From: Sphingobacterium sp. xlx-96
Lineage (GTDB): Bacteria > Bacteroidota > Bacteroidia > Sphingobacteriales > Sphingobacteriaceae
Length of the DNA: 64,000 bases
NCBI RefSeq assembly: GCF_011007365.1
Contig: NZ_WFKM01000003.1
Coordinates: 248,001-312,000 of the forward strand
Direction: 5' to 3'
The position numbers were made by a program, and so were the translations under genes. This document shows, one piece after another, positions 1-9,020 of this stretch; the stretch's first letter is position 1, and each line of letters starts with the position of its first letter. The notes below the pieces were generated by a model. It did no database searches, was not told the origin of the DNA, and saw only the letters and a list, made by a program, of their open reading frames with translations.

Positions 1-20
1 AGGTTTTTAACCTCCTTTTA

Positions 21-869
21 TTATTTTATTAGTTTTCTAAAGTTAATTACACTTTGTCGCACATCATCTTTACTATTTGCCCAATTATATTCATATTCCG
101 CAGAGATCATTCCTTCAAATTTTTGACGTTTTAACTCATCAATAACTCCCTGTAACGGTAATTTTCCAGTGCCCCAATGAACATCGTGGGCTTTTTTATT
201 TCCGAATTCGTTGAGGTCTTTAAAGTGCAAATGAAAGATATGTCCTTCCAACTGCTTCAAGCAAGCTACTGGATCCAATCCCGAACGCATCCAGTGCCCA
301 ACATCAGCCGCAGCTCCCATATACTTGCTCCGTCCCTTTAACGCATCCAACACTACCTCTGGTTTCCAGTATTTAGAAGGATCAGGGTGGTTGTGCAAAG
401 CTGCCTTTATTTTATACTTATCACACAGGCTAGATACGATGTCCAAATGAGCATCAGAAGGCTCGACATTTAACACTTTAACCCCCATGTCCTTTGCAAA
501 CAAAAATACCTTCTCCCACTCTTCAGCATCCTTCGCCCCAACAACTCCAAAAGCATGTAGCGTAATCCCTTTATCTTTCAACAAACGCCTAACCAATGTT
601 CGACCTTCTATCGAAAGCTCGTAACCCATCTTTTCAGTGCTACCTGCGCCAATAGTTTGTCCGGGGAAAGCTTCCACATAACGTAAATCACAACTATCTA
701 GTTTATCCAAAGCCTGCGCAAAGGAAAACAAGCGAAAAGTATACGCCTGCGCACCTAACTTCCAACCTAGACGTTCCTCCGGATTGCCCTGTAGTGATTT
801 GTTGGTCACACAGGAAAGCGTCAAAATACTTATAGCGACAAAAAATGCTAATAAATTAATTTTTCTCAT
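21..869 (-). CDS. Sugar phosphate isomerase/epimerase-like lipoprotein
   Basis: A 282-residue protein with a lipoprotein signal peptide; the lipobox is LTLSC, with Cys at about residue 20, so it is probably exported and lipid-anchored. The rest reads as a xylose-isomerase-like TIM barrel (AP_endonuc_2 type). Putative metal-ligand stretches are NVEPSD, ALHNHPDP, AADVGHW and HLHFKDL, in the usual order for the family. Such proteins isomerise or epimerise sugars or polyols, but the substrate cannot be read from the sequence. It lies downstream of gltX on the same strand with a 30-nt gap, so it may be co-transcribed. Confidence 0.8.
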   Translation of the reverse strand: MRKINLLAFFVAISILTLSCVTNKSLQGNPEERLGWKLGAQAYTFRLFSFAQALDKLDSCDLRYVEAFPGQTIGAGSTEKMGYELSIEGRTLVRRLLKDKGITLHAFGVVGAKDAEEWEKVFLFAKDMGVKVLNVEPSDAHLDIVSSLCDKYKIKAALHNHPDPSKYWKPEVVLDALKGRSKYMGAAADVGHWMRSGLDPVACLKQLEGHIFHLHFKDLNEFGNKKAHDVHWGTGKLPLQGVIDELKRQKFEGMISAEYEYNWANSKDDVRQSVINFRKLIK

Positions 870-899
870 AAAGTTTGGTTTAGATTCAAAGAACCTAAA

Positions 900-2420
900 T
901 TAACTATTAAATACATCTAGTGCAACATTAACTCGATTTATCACTTGATCCTTACCTAGAATCTCCGCAATCAAAAAGACATCAGGTCCAAACTTCCCTC
1001 CAACCAGCATGATTCTAAAAGGCATCATCAATTCTCCAATTTTCATCCCTGAGGACTGCACACGTTCTTTAAAAAAAGGCTCCAATACAGATGCTTGCCA
1101 ATCTTGGCCTTCAAATTCTACGAGAATATCCTCAAAGAATTTTGTTTTATCGGCATTCCATTTTGGCTTTACCGCATCAACGTCATAATGCTGTGGCATT
1201 TGAAAAAAGAATGATGCCTGTGCCCAAAAGTCAGATAGATAAGTCATACGTTCCTTAACGACCGACAAAATAGTAGCAATAGAAGAGTCTTCAATAGCTG
1301 AAACGCCATGTTGAACTAAACTTTCACGCACCAAAGGCAATAACGCGGTATTGTCCATCTTTTTTATCCATTCATGGTTGAACCATTTGGCTTTTTCAAA
1401 ATCGAATTTAGCACCAGATTTGTTGATTCTCTCTACAGAAAATTTCTCTACCAACTCAGGAAGGGTAAAAATCTCCTGCTCTGTCCCATCGTTCCAACCA
1501 AGTACGCCCAACATATTCACAAAAGCTTCTGGCAAGAAGCCGAGTTCTCTAAAACCTTTGGTCAGATCTCCCGTTTTGGCATCGGTCCAGTTCATTGCAT
1601 AAACTGGAAAACCCAAACGATCTCCATCGCGTTTACTTAATTTACCGTTACCGTCCGGTTTCAATATCAATGGTAGGTGTGCCCACTGCGGCATGTCGTC
1701 AGACCAACCTAAATACTCCCACAACAGCAAATGGACAGGAGCCGAAGGCAACCACTCTTCACCTCTAAATACATGAGATATTTCCATAGCCTTGTCATCT
1801 ACCACGACAGCCAAATGATAAGTAGGCATACCATCTGCCTTTAAGAGAACCTTATCATCGACTAATTTCGTCTCGAACGAGACTCTACCTCTAATCATAT
1901 CGTCAAAAGACACGATGTGATCTTCAGGCATCTTAATCCGGATAGTATATGGTACGTTTGTATCAAGTAATCTTTGTGTTTCCTCTGGTGATAAAGTCAA
2001 CGAATTACGCAGACTCATCCTATTTTCCTGAGCATAACGAAAATTAGGTTGAGACTGTCTCAGCGCATCAAGCTCTTCTGACGTATCAAAAGCATAATAG
2101 GCATAACCTGCTGCAATTAACTGTTCGGCATACTGTCTGTAAGAAGGCTTACGTTCGCTTTGGCGATAAGGTCCAAAAGTGCCAGGATTTGAGGGACTCT
2201 CATCCGGCAAAATGCCACACCAAGCCAAACACTCATTTATATACTCTTCTGCTCCAGGGACAAATCGAGTCTGATCAGTATCTTCAATTCTTAAAATAAA
2301 CTCACCGTCGTGCTGCTTTGCAAATAAATAATTGAACAAAGCTGTTCTTACTCCTCCTAAATGTAATCCTCCGGTTGGACTTGGCGCGAAGCGCACTCTA
2401 ACTTTTTTCTGCAAACTCAT
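900..2420 (-). CDS. gltX: Glutamyl-tRNA synthetase
   Basis: A 506-residue class I aminoacyl-tRNA synthetase that charges tRNA-Glu with glutamate in the cytoplasm. The HIGH-type ATP motif is seen at about residues 13-23 (PSPTGGLHLGG), and the KMSKS-type loop appears as KLSKRDGD near residue 260. The C-terminal third is the helical anticodon-binding domain. Length is normal for the family. A Bacteroidota -7 box ends only 4 nt before the ATG, so the message may be leaderless. Whether it also charges tRNA-Gln (non-discriminating form) cannot be judged here. Confidence 0.97.
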   Translation of the reverse strand: MSLQKKVRVRFAPSPTGGLHLGGVRTALFNYLFAKQHDGEFILRIEDTDQTRFVPGAEEYINECLAWCGILPDESPSNPGTFGPYRQSERKPSYRQYAEQLIAAGYAYYAFDTSEELDALRQSQPNFRYAQENRMSLRNSLTLSPEETQRLLDTNVPYTIRIKMPEDHIVSFDDMIRGRVSFETKLVDDKVLLKADGMPTYHLAVVVDDKAMEISHVFRGEEWLPSAPVHLLLWEYLGWSDDMPQWAHLPLILKPDGNGKLSKRDGDRLGFPVYAMNWTDAKTGDLTKGFRELGFLPEAFVNMLGVLGWNDGTEQEIFTLPELVEKFSVERINKSGAKFDFEKAKWFNHEWIKKMDNTALLPLVRESLVQHGVSAIEDSSIATILSVVKERMTYLSDFWAQASFFFQMPQHYDVDAVKPKWNADKTKFFEDILVEFEGQDWQASVLEPFFKERVQSSGMKIGELMMPFRIMLVGGKFGPDVFLIAEILGKDQVINRVNVALDVFNS

Positions 2421-2424
2421 AACA

Positions 2425-2432
2425 CAAAATTA
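2425..2432 (-). promoter_or_regulatory. Probable -7 promoter box of gltX
   Basis: The minus strand reads TAATTTTG, an exact match to the Bacteroidota -7 consensus TAnnTTTG, 4 nt before the gltX ATG. No clear -33 TTG is seen at the usual distance. The position implies a transcript beginning at or next to the start codon. Confidence 0.5.
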
Positions 2433-2546
2433 CTGATTTCTGAATGATTAAAATAACACTGAATTAGTAAAAACTACAGGTAGACCCTATATTTAAAGGG
2501 AAATCTTCAATAAAATAACTATTTTGCATATTGATCATCCTAAAAA

Positions 2547-3770
2547 ATGAACACATATAAATACAATAAACAGGTTTGGAAAATCCTCCTACTGCTATTT
2601 GCGGCTCTAATTGGTCTTGCATCCCTTTTATACACTAACTATTTGGTGAAAAATTTATCAAAATCCGAAAGAACCAAAGCAGAGGTATGGGCGATGAGCA
2701 CACGGAGTATTATGACCATGCCAGACGTTGATGATGACTTCATAAGCTTTATTTACGCAGTACGTGACAGTCTATCACTGCCTGCTATAATCACCGATGA
2801 AAAGGATAATATCATTTTTTGGAGAGATCTCGATAGCACTAAGACAAACATAAAAGTAGAGGAAAATCATAAGGACGGGGGCCATTACGATCCAGATTAC
2901 TTTCAAAAGCAGTTGTACGAGATGAAAAGAATGCATCCTCCTATAACACTAAGCTTGGACTCCGGAAAGTCCTGGTCTGTTTATTATAAAGAATCCGATG
3001 CCCTGCAACAACTACGTATATTCCCTTATATACAGCTTTCACTAATTGCAATTTTCTTAATTATTGCATACTCCGTCTTCAACTCTATAAAAAAATCTGA
3101 ACAAAACTTAGTGTGGGTAGGTATGGCAAAAGAAGCAGCTCACCAATTAGGCACTCCTATCTCCTCCTTGATGGGTTGGGTGGAGCTCATCCGACTTAAG
3201 TTTGATGCCGAAAATGACGACGTAGTAAATGAAATGGAACGTGATGTGAAAAGACTAGAAATCGTGGCAGACCGTTTTTCAAAAATAGGATCAACTCCAT
3301 CACTCTCTAACCATAATGTCTATCTCGTCGTAAGTGATTTTATCAATTATTTCAAAGTCCGAACTAGTGATAAAATAACTTTTATACTGGAAGGCGACAA
3401 ACATGTAGAGGCAATGCTTAATGTACCCTTATTTGACTGGATCATTGAAAATCTATTAAAAAATGCCGTAAATGCAATCGATACAGAGGGCATAATAAAA
3501 GTAGTAATTACGGAAAACATTGCAAAAGAGGAAATTTTTATAGACATTAGTGATACAGGAAAAGGCATTCCAAGATCTAATTTCGAGACAATTTTTCAAC
3601 CCGGATTTACGACAAGGAAAAGAGGATGGGGGTTGGGACTGAGTTTGACTATGCGCATGGTCAGTTACCATAAAGGGCAGATTTTTGTTAAAGAATCAGA
3701 AATAGGAAAAGGAACAACTTTCAGGATAATATTAAAAAGCAACTTAAAATATGAACCTACTCAAGTCTGA
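2547..3770 (+). CDS. Membrane sensor histidine kinase, PorY-like
   Basis: A 407-residue kinase with TM1 at about 12-32, a periplasmic sensor of about 130 residues, and TM2 at about 160-182. The H-box is AKEAAHQLGTPISSLMGW with phospho-acceptor His199. The ATPase domain has N-box NLLKNAVNAID, G1 DTGKGIP and G2 GWGLGLSL. The H-box QLGTP replaces the common ELRTP; this form is the one I associate with PorY, partner of PorX in type IX secretion control, and porX lies 9 kb downstream. The PorY identity is inference; histidine kinase is certain. Its 3' end overlaps the next gene by 20 nt. Confidence 0.85.
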   Translation: MNTYKYNKQVWKILLLLFAALIGLASLLYTNYLVKNLSKSERTKAEVWAMSTRSIMTMPDVDDDFISFIYAVRDSLSLPAIITDEKDNIIFWRDLDSTKTNIKVEENHKDGGHYDPDYFQKQLYEMKRMHPPITLSLDSGKSWSVYYKESDALQQLRIFPYIQLSLIAIFLIIAYSVFNSIKKSEQNLVWVGMAKEAAHQLGTPISSLMGWVELIRLKFDAENDDVVNEMERDVKRLEIVADRFSKIGSTPSLSNHNVYLVVSDFINYFKVRTSDKITFILEGDKHVEAMLNVPLFDWIIENLLKNAVNAIDTEGIIKVVITENIAKEEIFIDISDTGKGIPRSNFETIFQPGFTTRKRGWGLGLSLTMRMVSYHKGQIFVKESEIGKGTTFRIILKSNLKYEPTQV

Positions 3771-4269
3771 CGAATACCCAGCTATATATGAAGACTATAT
3801 CGAGACGATCGTTGAAGATGTAATGAAAGAACTCACAAATCAGCTAGACACCTTCCCTACCTTTATAAAAGCCATCCCCGAAGAGCGTGGTTCTTATACC
3901 TATGCTGAAGGAAAATGGACCATAAAGGAAATTTTGTGTCATATCCTGGATACTGAACGTGTCATGGCCTATAGAGCATTACGCTTTGCTAGAAATGATA
4001 TGACTGCTTTAGCTTCTTTTGAGCAAGATGAATTTGTGGCTAATGGAAGACATAATGAGCGGACATTTGAAAGCATTATTGAAGAATTTACCGCGATTCG
4101 AAAATCAAATTTATTATTGTTTGAGACATTCAACGAACATGAGTTAGCACGCAAAGGGATGGCATCAGACCGATTAATTAGTGTAAGGGCTTTTATTTAT
4201 GTCATAGCTGGACACCTTAACCACCATCGAATAATTTTGCAGGAGCGATATCTTAAAAATCAAGAATAA
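3751..4269 (+). CDS. DinB family protein
   Basis: A 172-residue DinB/YfiT-type four-helix bundle protein. The probable metal-binding histidines are in HILDTERVMAYR (about residue 54) and the C-terminal HLNHHR. Members include thiol-dependent metalloenzymes such as bacillithiol S-transferases, which fits the ytxJ gene elsewhere in the window, but no substrate can be assigned. It overlaps the kinase gene by 20 nt and is followed 5 nt later by a thioesterase, suggesting one operon. Confidence 0.85.
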   Translation: MNLLKSDEYPAIYEDYIETIVEDVMKELTNQLDTFPTFIKAIPEERGSYTYAEGKWTIKEILCHILDTERVMAYRALRFARNDMTALASFEQDEFVANGRHNERTFESIIEEFTAIRKSNLLLFETFNEHELARKGMASDRLISVRAFIYVIAGHLNHHRIILQERYLKNQE

Positions 4270-4274
4270 AACTT

Positions 4275-4706
4275 ATGATTTGGTTTAAAAAATATACCCT
4301 GACAGAAGTTAATACTATATTCGACAAGTATATGACCAAACTATTGGACGTAAAAGCCTTGGAAATCAATCATGACAACATTATCGCGACCATGCCAATT
4401 ACAGACAATGTCCGTCAACCGTTTGGAATATTACATGGAGGAGCTTCGGTCGTGCTAGCAGAATCTATTGGCAGCGTGGCTTCCAACTTGATAATTGACG
4501 CCGAAAAATATGTCGGAGTGGGATTAGAAATCAACGCTAATCATGTTCGTTCAGCCTCAAAAGGCATGCTTACTGCTACCTGCAGAGCTTTACATATAGG
4601 TAAAACAACACACGTCTGGGACATAAAAATGCATGATGACAAAAATAGACTTATTTGTATTTCCAGACTAACTGTAGCAATTATTGAAAAATCAAGAGTA
4701 ATTTAA
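4275..4706 (+). CDS. Hotdog-fold thioesterase (PaaI/MenI type)
   Basis: A 143-residue single-domain hotdog protein. The segment QPFGILHGGASVVLAESIGS carries the HGG turn and the helix with Glu expected for PaaI/YbdB-like acyl-CoA thioesterases. The natural substrate may be DHNA-CoA (menaquinone pathway), phenylacetyl-CoA or another aryl-CoA; the sequence alone does not decide. It is the last gene of the kinase-DinB-thioesterase operon, with a terminator hairpin about 75 nt downstream. Confidence 0.85.
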   Translation: MIWFKKYTLTEVNTIFDKYMTKLLDVKALEINHDNIIATMPITDNVRQPFGILHGGASVVLAESIGSVASNLIIDAEKYVGVGLEINANHVRSASKGMLTATCRALHIGKTTHVWDIKMHDDKNRLICISRLTVAIIEKSRVI

Positions 4707-4781
4707 AAACATTTCCGACATTAAATTGTATTTACAATATATAACATCATTTATTGGTTATATGATACGGTTTAGGTTTTT

Positions 4782-4816
4782 AGAGAGACGTCGCCCATCG
4801 AAGTCTCTCTATTTTT
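4782..4816 (+). terminator. Rho-independent terminator after the thioesterase gene
   Basis: Stem AGAGAGAC / GTCTCTCT with a 13-nt loop, followed by ATTTTTT. Confidence 0.8.
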
Positions 4817-4923
4817 TACACCATATGCAATCGTTTGCCTGAGATATTTCTCTTCTTTAAATGAATAAATTTTATTAGTCTTGTAGTTAGAAAAATCATA
4901 ATTTAAAAAAATATAATCAATCA

Positions 4924-6216
4924 ATGGATTCTAAAAACCTAAACGCTCAAAACGGCCAGTCTACACTTGGCCCAATGATAATTATTGGAGCACTTTTTTT
5001 TATCTTTGGGTTCGTCACCTGGCTAAACTCTCTATTAATACCTTATCTTCGGATTGCATGTGAACTAACAGAAGTTCAATCTTATTTTGTCACATTTGCA
5101 TTCTACATTGCTTATCTAGTGATGGCCCCCGTATCGACATGGGTACTCAATAAATTCGGATTCAAAAAAGGAATGTCTATTTCTCTTGGTATCATGGCTT
5201 TAGGAGCACTACTCTTTATACCTGCTGCTTTTTCAAGAACATATATACTCTTCTTGTTAGGACTATTTATAATGGGAGGCGGATTAGCGATATTACAAAC
5301 AGCGTCCAATCCCTACATTACCATTATTGGTCCTGTTGAGACTGCTGCAAAGCGGATAAGTATCATGGGGATCTGTAATAAGTTTGCTGGTGCCGCAGCT
5401 CCTGTTATTTTAGGACTCTTCTTAAATTTGGGAGAAGCAGACAAAATCACAAAACAAGTAGATAACATGTCAACCGAAGAATATGCTAAAGCTCTTGATC
5501 AGGTTGCTCTACAGGTTGTCAACCCTTACATCGGTATCGTAGTTGTTTTACTAATCTTATCCTTCTGGATCTCCAGAGCAAATCTACCTGAAGTCAAAGG
5601 TGACGAAGAAGAAACTTCTGATCACCACAATATCTCAGAAGACAAGAAAAGTATATGGGCCTTCCCTCACGTCATCCTGGGCTTCGTAACCTTATTTCTT
5701 TATGTAGGGGTAGAAGTATTAGCAGGCGATACAATTATTGCTTATGGCGTCTCTCAGGGCGTCAGTCTAGAGGATGCTAAATTCTTCACAGGATTCACAA
5801 TGGGAGCTATGGTTGTAGGATACATTATTGGTATTATATGTATCCCGAAATACCTAAATCAAGAGACAGCATTAAAACTTTGTGGTATACTAGGTATTGC
5901 CTTTACAGTAGGTATCGTTACAACTTCCGGCATGACTTCGTTATTATTTGTGGCCCTACTAGGACTTGCAAATTCGTTAATTTGGCCAGCAATATGGCCG
6001 CTCGCATTAAAAGGAGTCGGTAAATTTACAAGTGCAGCATCCGGACTTTTAGTAATGGGTATCGCAGGAGGAGCAGTTATTCCATTGATTTACGGACAAA
6101 TAGCACACTCTATTGGTTCTCATCAAGCATATTGGATAGCGTTGCCTTGCTATTTATTCATATTATACTATGCTATATCCGGTCACAAAGCTGGAAAGAA
6201 AAATGTAACACATTAA
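4924..6216 (+). CDS. FucP-type sugar MFS transporter
   Basis: A 430-residue major facilitator protein with about 12 membrane segments. It has the hallmark of the FucP/GluP sugar:H+ symporter family, GGGLAILQTASNPYITIIGP around residues 118-137, and an IWPAIWPLAL segment in TM10. It probably imports a hexose (fucose, glucose, galactose or N-acetylglucosamine) across the inner membrane. A hydrophilic central loop rich in Glu and Asp lies at about residues 225-245. It is monocistronic and ends at a bidirectional terminator. Substrate uncertain. Confidence 0.9.
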   Translation: MDSKNLNAQNGQSTLGPMIIIGALFFIFGFVTWLNSLLIPYLRIACELTEVQSYFVTFAFYIAYLVMAPVSTWVLNKFGFKKGMSISLGIMALGALLFIPAAFSRTYILFLLGLFIMGGGLAILQTASNPYITIIGPVETAAKRISIMGICNKFAGAAAPVILGLFLNLGEADKITKQVDNMSTEEYAKALDQVALQVVNPYIGIVVVLLILSFWISRANLPEVKGDEEETSDHHNISEDKKSIWAFPHVILGFVTLFLYVGVEVLAGDTIIAYGVSQGVSLEDAKFFTGFTMGAMVVGYIIGIICIPKYLNQETALKLCGILGIAFTVGIVTTSGMTSLLFVALLGLANSLIWPAIWPLALKGVGKFTSAASGLLVMGIAGGAVIPLIYGQIAHSIGSHQAYWIALPCYLFILYYAISGHKAGKKNVTH

Positions 6217-6227
6217 TTCTGTTAAGA

Positions 6228-6273
6228 TAAAAATAAACGGCATTGGAAAATTTTCCAATGCCGTTTATTTTTA
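6228..6273. terminator. Bidirectional terminator, perfect 46-bp palindrome
   Basis: Two 23-nt arms pair perfectly around the centre at 6250/6251, with A-runs on the left and T-runs on the right. It sits between the convergent sugar transporter and cyclo-ligase genes. The cyclo-ligase stop codon (6271-6273) is the last base triplet of the palindrome. Confidence 0.9.
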
Positions 6274-6840
6274 AAACCGATACACCCCTTGTGGATTGAC
6301 ACAATATCTCAGCTTAACATCCCATTTGCCGACATCACTAATCTCCATCACGGGCTCAAAATAACTTAAACCCACACTCAAAATCTCTGGATTGCATCTG
6401 GCCAAAAAACGATCATAAAACCCCTTGCCATAACCCACTCGATTACCTTCCTTATCAACAACAAGTAACGGGACTAATACTGCATCTAAATCTAGCTCAT
6501 TAACTTCGATCCCTTCCTTAGGTTCGAGAATCCCCCATTTATTAGCTTCAAAAACCATAGATTCATCCCATAAAAAATGAATCATCTCACCACTAGCGAA
6601 ATCCGACCTTGACACCACAAACTGTACATTATCTTTCTCCTCTTTAAGCCACTTCATAAAAGCTAAAGTATCAGGTTCATTCAAGCTGTCTATCGGTATA
6701 TAGAGATGGAGTAAATGTACACTTGACCAGTCCATAGCCTTTAAATGTGATAAAATAACATCATCATATGTAGCCCGTGTTTCCCGATCTAACATCTTTC
6801 GCTTCTCTCTGTACAGCAGTCTTAATTCACTTTTATTCAT
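6271..6840 (-). CDS. 5-formyltetrahydrofolate cyclo-ligase
   Basis: A 189-residue protein when started at the MNKSELRLLYREKR methionine; an upstream in-frame extension of 22 residues looks non-coding. It converts 5-formyl-THF to 5,10-methenyl-THF using ATP. The C-terminal family signature is visible as GYGKGFYDRFL, preceded by VLVPLLVVDKEGNRVGYG, which binds phosphate/folate. It is the last gene of the lpx-efp operon, 85 nt after efp, and terminates in the shared palindrome. Confidence 0.93.
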   Translation of the reverse strand: MNKSELRLLYREKRKMLDRETRATYDDVILSHLKAMDWSSVHLLHLYIPIDSLNEPDTLAFMKWLKEEKDNVQFVVSRSDFASGEMIHFLWDESMVFEANKWGILEPKEGIEVNELDLDAVLVPLLVVDKEGNRVGYGKGFYDRFLARCNPEILSVGLSYFEPVMEISDVGKWDVKLRYCVNPQGVYRF

Positions 6841-6925
6841 TACTATTCCTGATAGTGATAAAAAAAACGGCCTTGCAGCTAAGAGCTTACAAGACCGAAT
6901 AATCAACCTAAACCTAAAATTTTTA

Positions 6926-7486
6926 TTATTTCACTCGCTCGACATAATCGCCGCTTTGTGTATCAATTCTTACTTTATCACCTTGATTAATAAAAAGGGG
7001 AACATTGATTTCCACACCTGTTTCTACTGTTGCTTTCTTTAAAGCGTTTGTTGAGGTATCTCCTTTTACCGCTGGCTCAGTATATGTAATCTCAAGCTCA
7101 ACACTTTTAGGCGTCTGTGCCATAATAGGCTCATCGCTCTCAAAAGCCACAATTACATTCATACCTTCCTTCAAAAATCGTGCCGAGTCACCGAAGAGAA
7201 ACTTTGGAATATTGAACTGTTCATAGCTCTCGTTGTCCATAACAACAAAAAAGTCTTCATCTTCGTATAAATACTGATAATCATTAGTTTCTACACGAGC
7301 GATCTCTACAGCCTCATCAACCCGAAAACGATATTCTACCAACTTACCTGTCTTTACATTGCGCATTCTAGCTTGGTAAAATGCCCGTAAATTGCCTGGT
7401 GTACGATGTATATATTCCTCTACAGCAACTAGTTCGCCGTTAAAACGCAAAATATTTCCTGATTTTACTTCTGAAGCTTTAGCCAT
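6926..7486 (-). CDS. efp: Translation elongation factor P, noncanonical loop
   Basis: Started at MAKASEVKSG, 186 residues with the three beta-barrel domains of EF-P, which relieves ribosome stalling at polyproline. The in-frame upstream extension is not typical of the family. The N-terminal domain I loop that normally presents a modified Lys or Arg reads HRTPGNLRAF (residues 27-36). Aligning PG, Asn32 stands where E. coli has Lys34, and an Arg follows two residues later. The C-terminal domain ends DKVRIDTQSGDYVERVK, normal for EF-P. It lies between an ABC ATPase gene and the cyclo-ligase. Confidence 0.95.
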   Translation of the reverse strand: MAKASEVKSGNILRFNGELVAVEEYIHRTPGNLRAFYQARMRNVKTGKLVEYRFRVDEAVEIARVETNDYQYLYEDEDFFVVMDNESYEQFNIPKFLFGDSARFLKEGMNVIVAFESDEPIMAQTPKSVELEITYTEPAVKGDTSTNALKKATVETGVEINVPLFINQGDKVRIDTQSGDYVERVK

Positions 7487-7571
7487 TTGAATTGTAATTT
7501 TTTTTATTCCTTTTACAAACTTAGATAAAATGCCTTGCATGTACAAGAGCAAGGTATTCGATAATCCCAGT

Positions 7572-8192
7572 TTATTTGTAATCTAATATTGAAATCCTAG
7601 CATCACAGAACTGATACTCTCTTTCTTGATTAGAACCTATGACAAGCGTTCGACCTTCAAAAAAAGTCTTATCCACTAGATCTAAATACCAGGACTCTCC
7701 CTCCAAATCCATATTACTGGTCGGCTCATCTAAAAAGAGTAACTTCGAATCACTGCAACAGGCAAGCACTAATTTAACACGCTGCTTCATACCGGAAGAA
7801 AAATACTTTAGCCCTTTGTTCTGAGACTTTTCCATTCCCAAGACAGAAATAATCTCCCTGTTATCAAAACCATTCAGGTATTTCTTGAATTTAAAATGAA
7901 AATCCAGCAGCTCTTTCAACGTAAATTCTTCAACAAGCTCGATATAGGGAGCCGCTATGGCAACGTGCTGATAAATATCCTCAACAGGAATAGAACACGA
8001 ATCTAATGAAAAATCTAAAGTACCCTCACTGGGAGTGAGCTGTCCTGTCAGCGACTTTATAAGCGTTGATTTACCAGACCCGTTAGGCCCTAAAATGGCA
8101 TATTTTTTATTGGAAGAGAAGGTATAATCAATATGTCTAAAAATCCACTCCTGATTAAACCTTCTTCCTAAATTATGTAAAGTTATATTCAA
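7572..8192 (-). CDS. ABC transporter ATP-binding protein, CcmA-like
   Basis: A 206-residue single ATPase domain with Walker A GPNGSGKST (about 35-43), signature YFSSGMKQRVKL in place of LSGGQ, Walker B LLFLDEPTSNMD and an H-loop region modified to IGSNQ near residue 187. The missing switch histidine and the SSGM signature are features of small exporter ATPases of the CcmA type. No permease gene is adjacent, so the partner is unknown. It lies 16 nt after lpxA in the same operon; a role in lipid or envelope export is possible but unproven. Confidence 0.85.
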   Translation of the reverse strand: MNITLHNLGRRFNQEWIFRHIDYTFSSNKKYAILGPNGSGKSTLIKSLTGQLTPSEGTLDFSLDSCSIPVEDIYQHVAIAAPYIELVEEFTLKELLDFHFKFKKYLNGFDNREIISVLGMEKSQNKGLKYFSSGMKQRVKLVLACCSDSKLLFLDEPTSNMDLEGESWYLDLVDKTFFEGRTLVIGSNQEREYQFCDARISILDYK

Positions 8193-8208
8193 TAATTACC
8201 TGTTTTAG

Positions 8209-9003
8209 TTAAACACTAGTTTTCCCCTGATTAAACCCTCGAACCACACCTCGATTTGAATTACGTACAAAAGTTAGAATCTCATCTCTAAGTTCAGTAG
8301 CTTCAAACTCTGCCTCTACGAGATCTAAAGCCTTTGACAAGTTCCTATTTTGTACAAAAAGTACCCGATAGATATTCTGTATTTCAGCAATTTGTTCCGA
8401 GGTATAACCTCTTCTTCTCAAACCTACAGAATTCACCCCTGCATAGGCAATCGGTTCACGAGCTGCTTTAATGAAAGGCGGCACATCCTTGCGTACCAAG
8501 GTACCACCGGTTACAAAAGCATGCGAACCGATTTGACAAAACTGATGAACAGCAACCAAACCTGCTAAAACGACATAATCACCTACGGTAATATGTCCAG
8601 CTAAAGTACTCGAATTGGAGAAGATGCAATTATCTCCAATGATACAATCATGGGCAATATGACTATACGCTTGGATTAAGCAATTTTTTCCAATTACAGT
8701 TTTATATCTATCACGTGTTCCTCTATTTATAGTTACACATTCACGGATTGTCGTATTGTCTCCAATCTCTGCTGTAGTGATCTCCCCCTCAAACTTCAAA
8801 TCTTGAGGTTCACCAGAAATAACCGCTCCAGGAAATATTTTACAATTCTTACCGATTCGGGCACCATCCATAATAGTGACATTCGAACCAATCCAAGTAC
8901 CCTCACCGATTACCACATCTTTGTGAATGGTACTAAAAGGTTCTATGACTACATTTGATGCTATTTTAGCATCAGGATGTATATATGACAACGGTTGTAT
9001 CAT
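8209..9003 (-). CDS. lpxA: UDP-GlcNAc acyltransferase
   Basis: A 264-residue left-handed beta-helix acyltransferase, the first step of lipid A synthesis (acylation of UDP-GlcNAc at O-3). Hexapeptide repeats fill about residues 10-190. The catalytic His region HDCIIGDNCIFSNSSTLAGH and the C-terminal helical domain are present. The length matches the family. It follows lpxC/fabZ by 17 nt. Confidence 0.96.
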   Translation of the reverse strand: MIQPLSYIHPDAKIASNVVIEPFSTIHKDVVIGEGTWIGSNVTIMDGARIGKNCKIFPGAVISGEPQDLKFEGEITTAEIGDNTTIRECVTINRGTRDRYKTVIGKNCLIQAYSHIAHDCIIGDNCIFSNSSTLAGHITVGDYVVLAGLVAVHQFCQIGSHAFVTGGTLVRKDVPPFIKAAREPIAYAGVNSVGLRRRGYTSEQIAEIQNIYRVLFVQNRNLSKALDLVEAEFEATELRDEILTFVRNSNRGVVRGFNQGKTSV

Positions 9004-9020
9004 TTATTTAATTTATTGTC

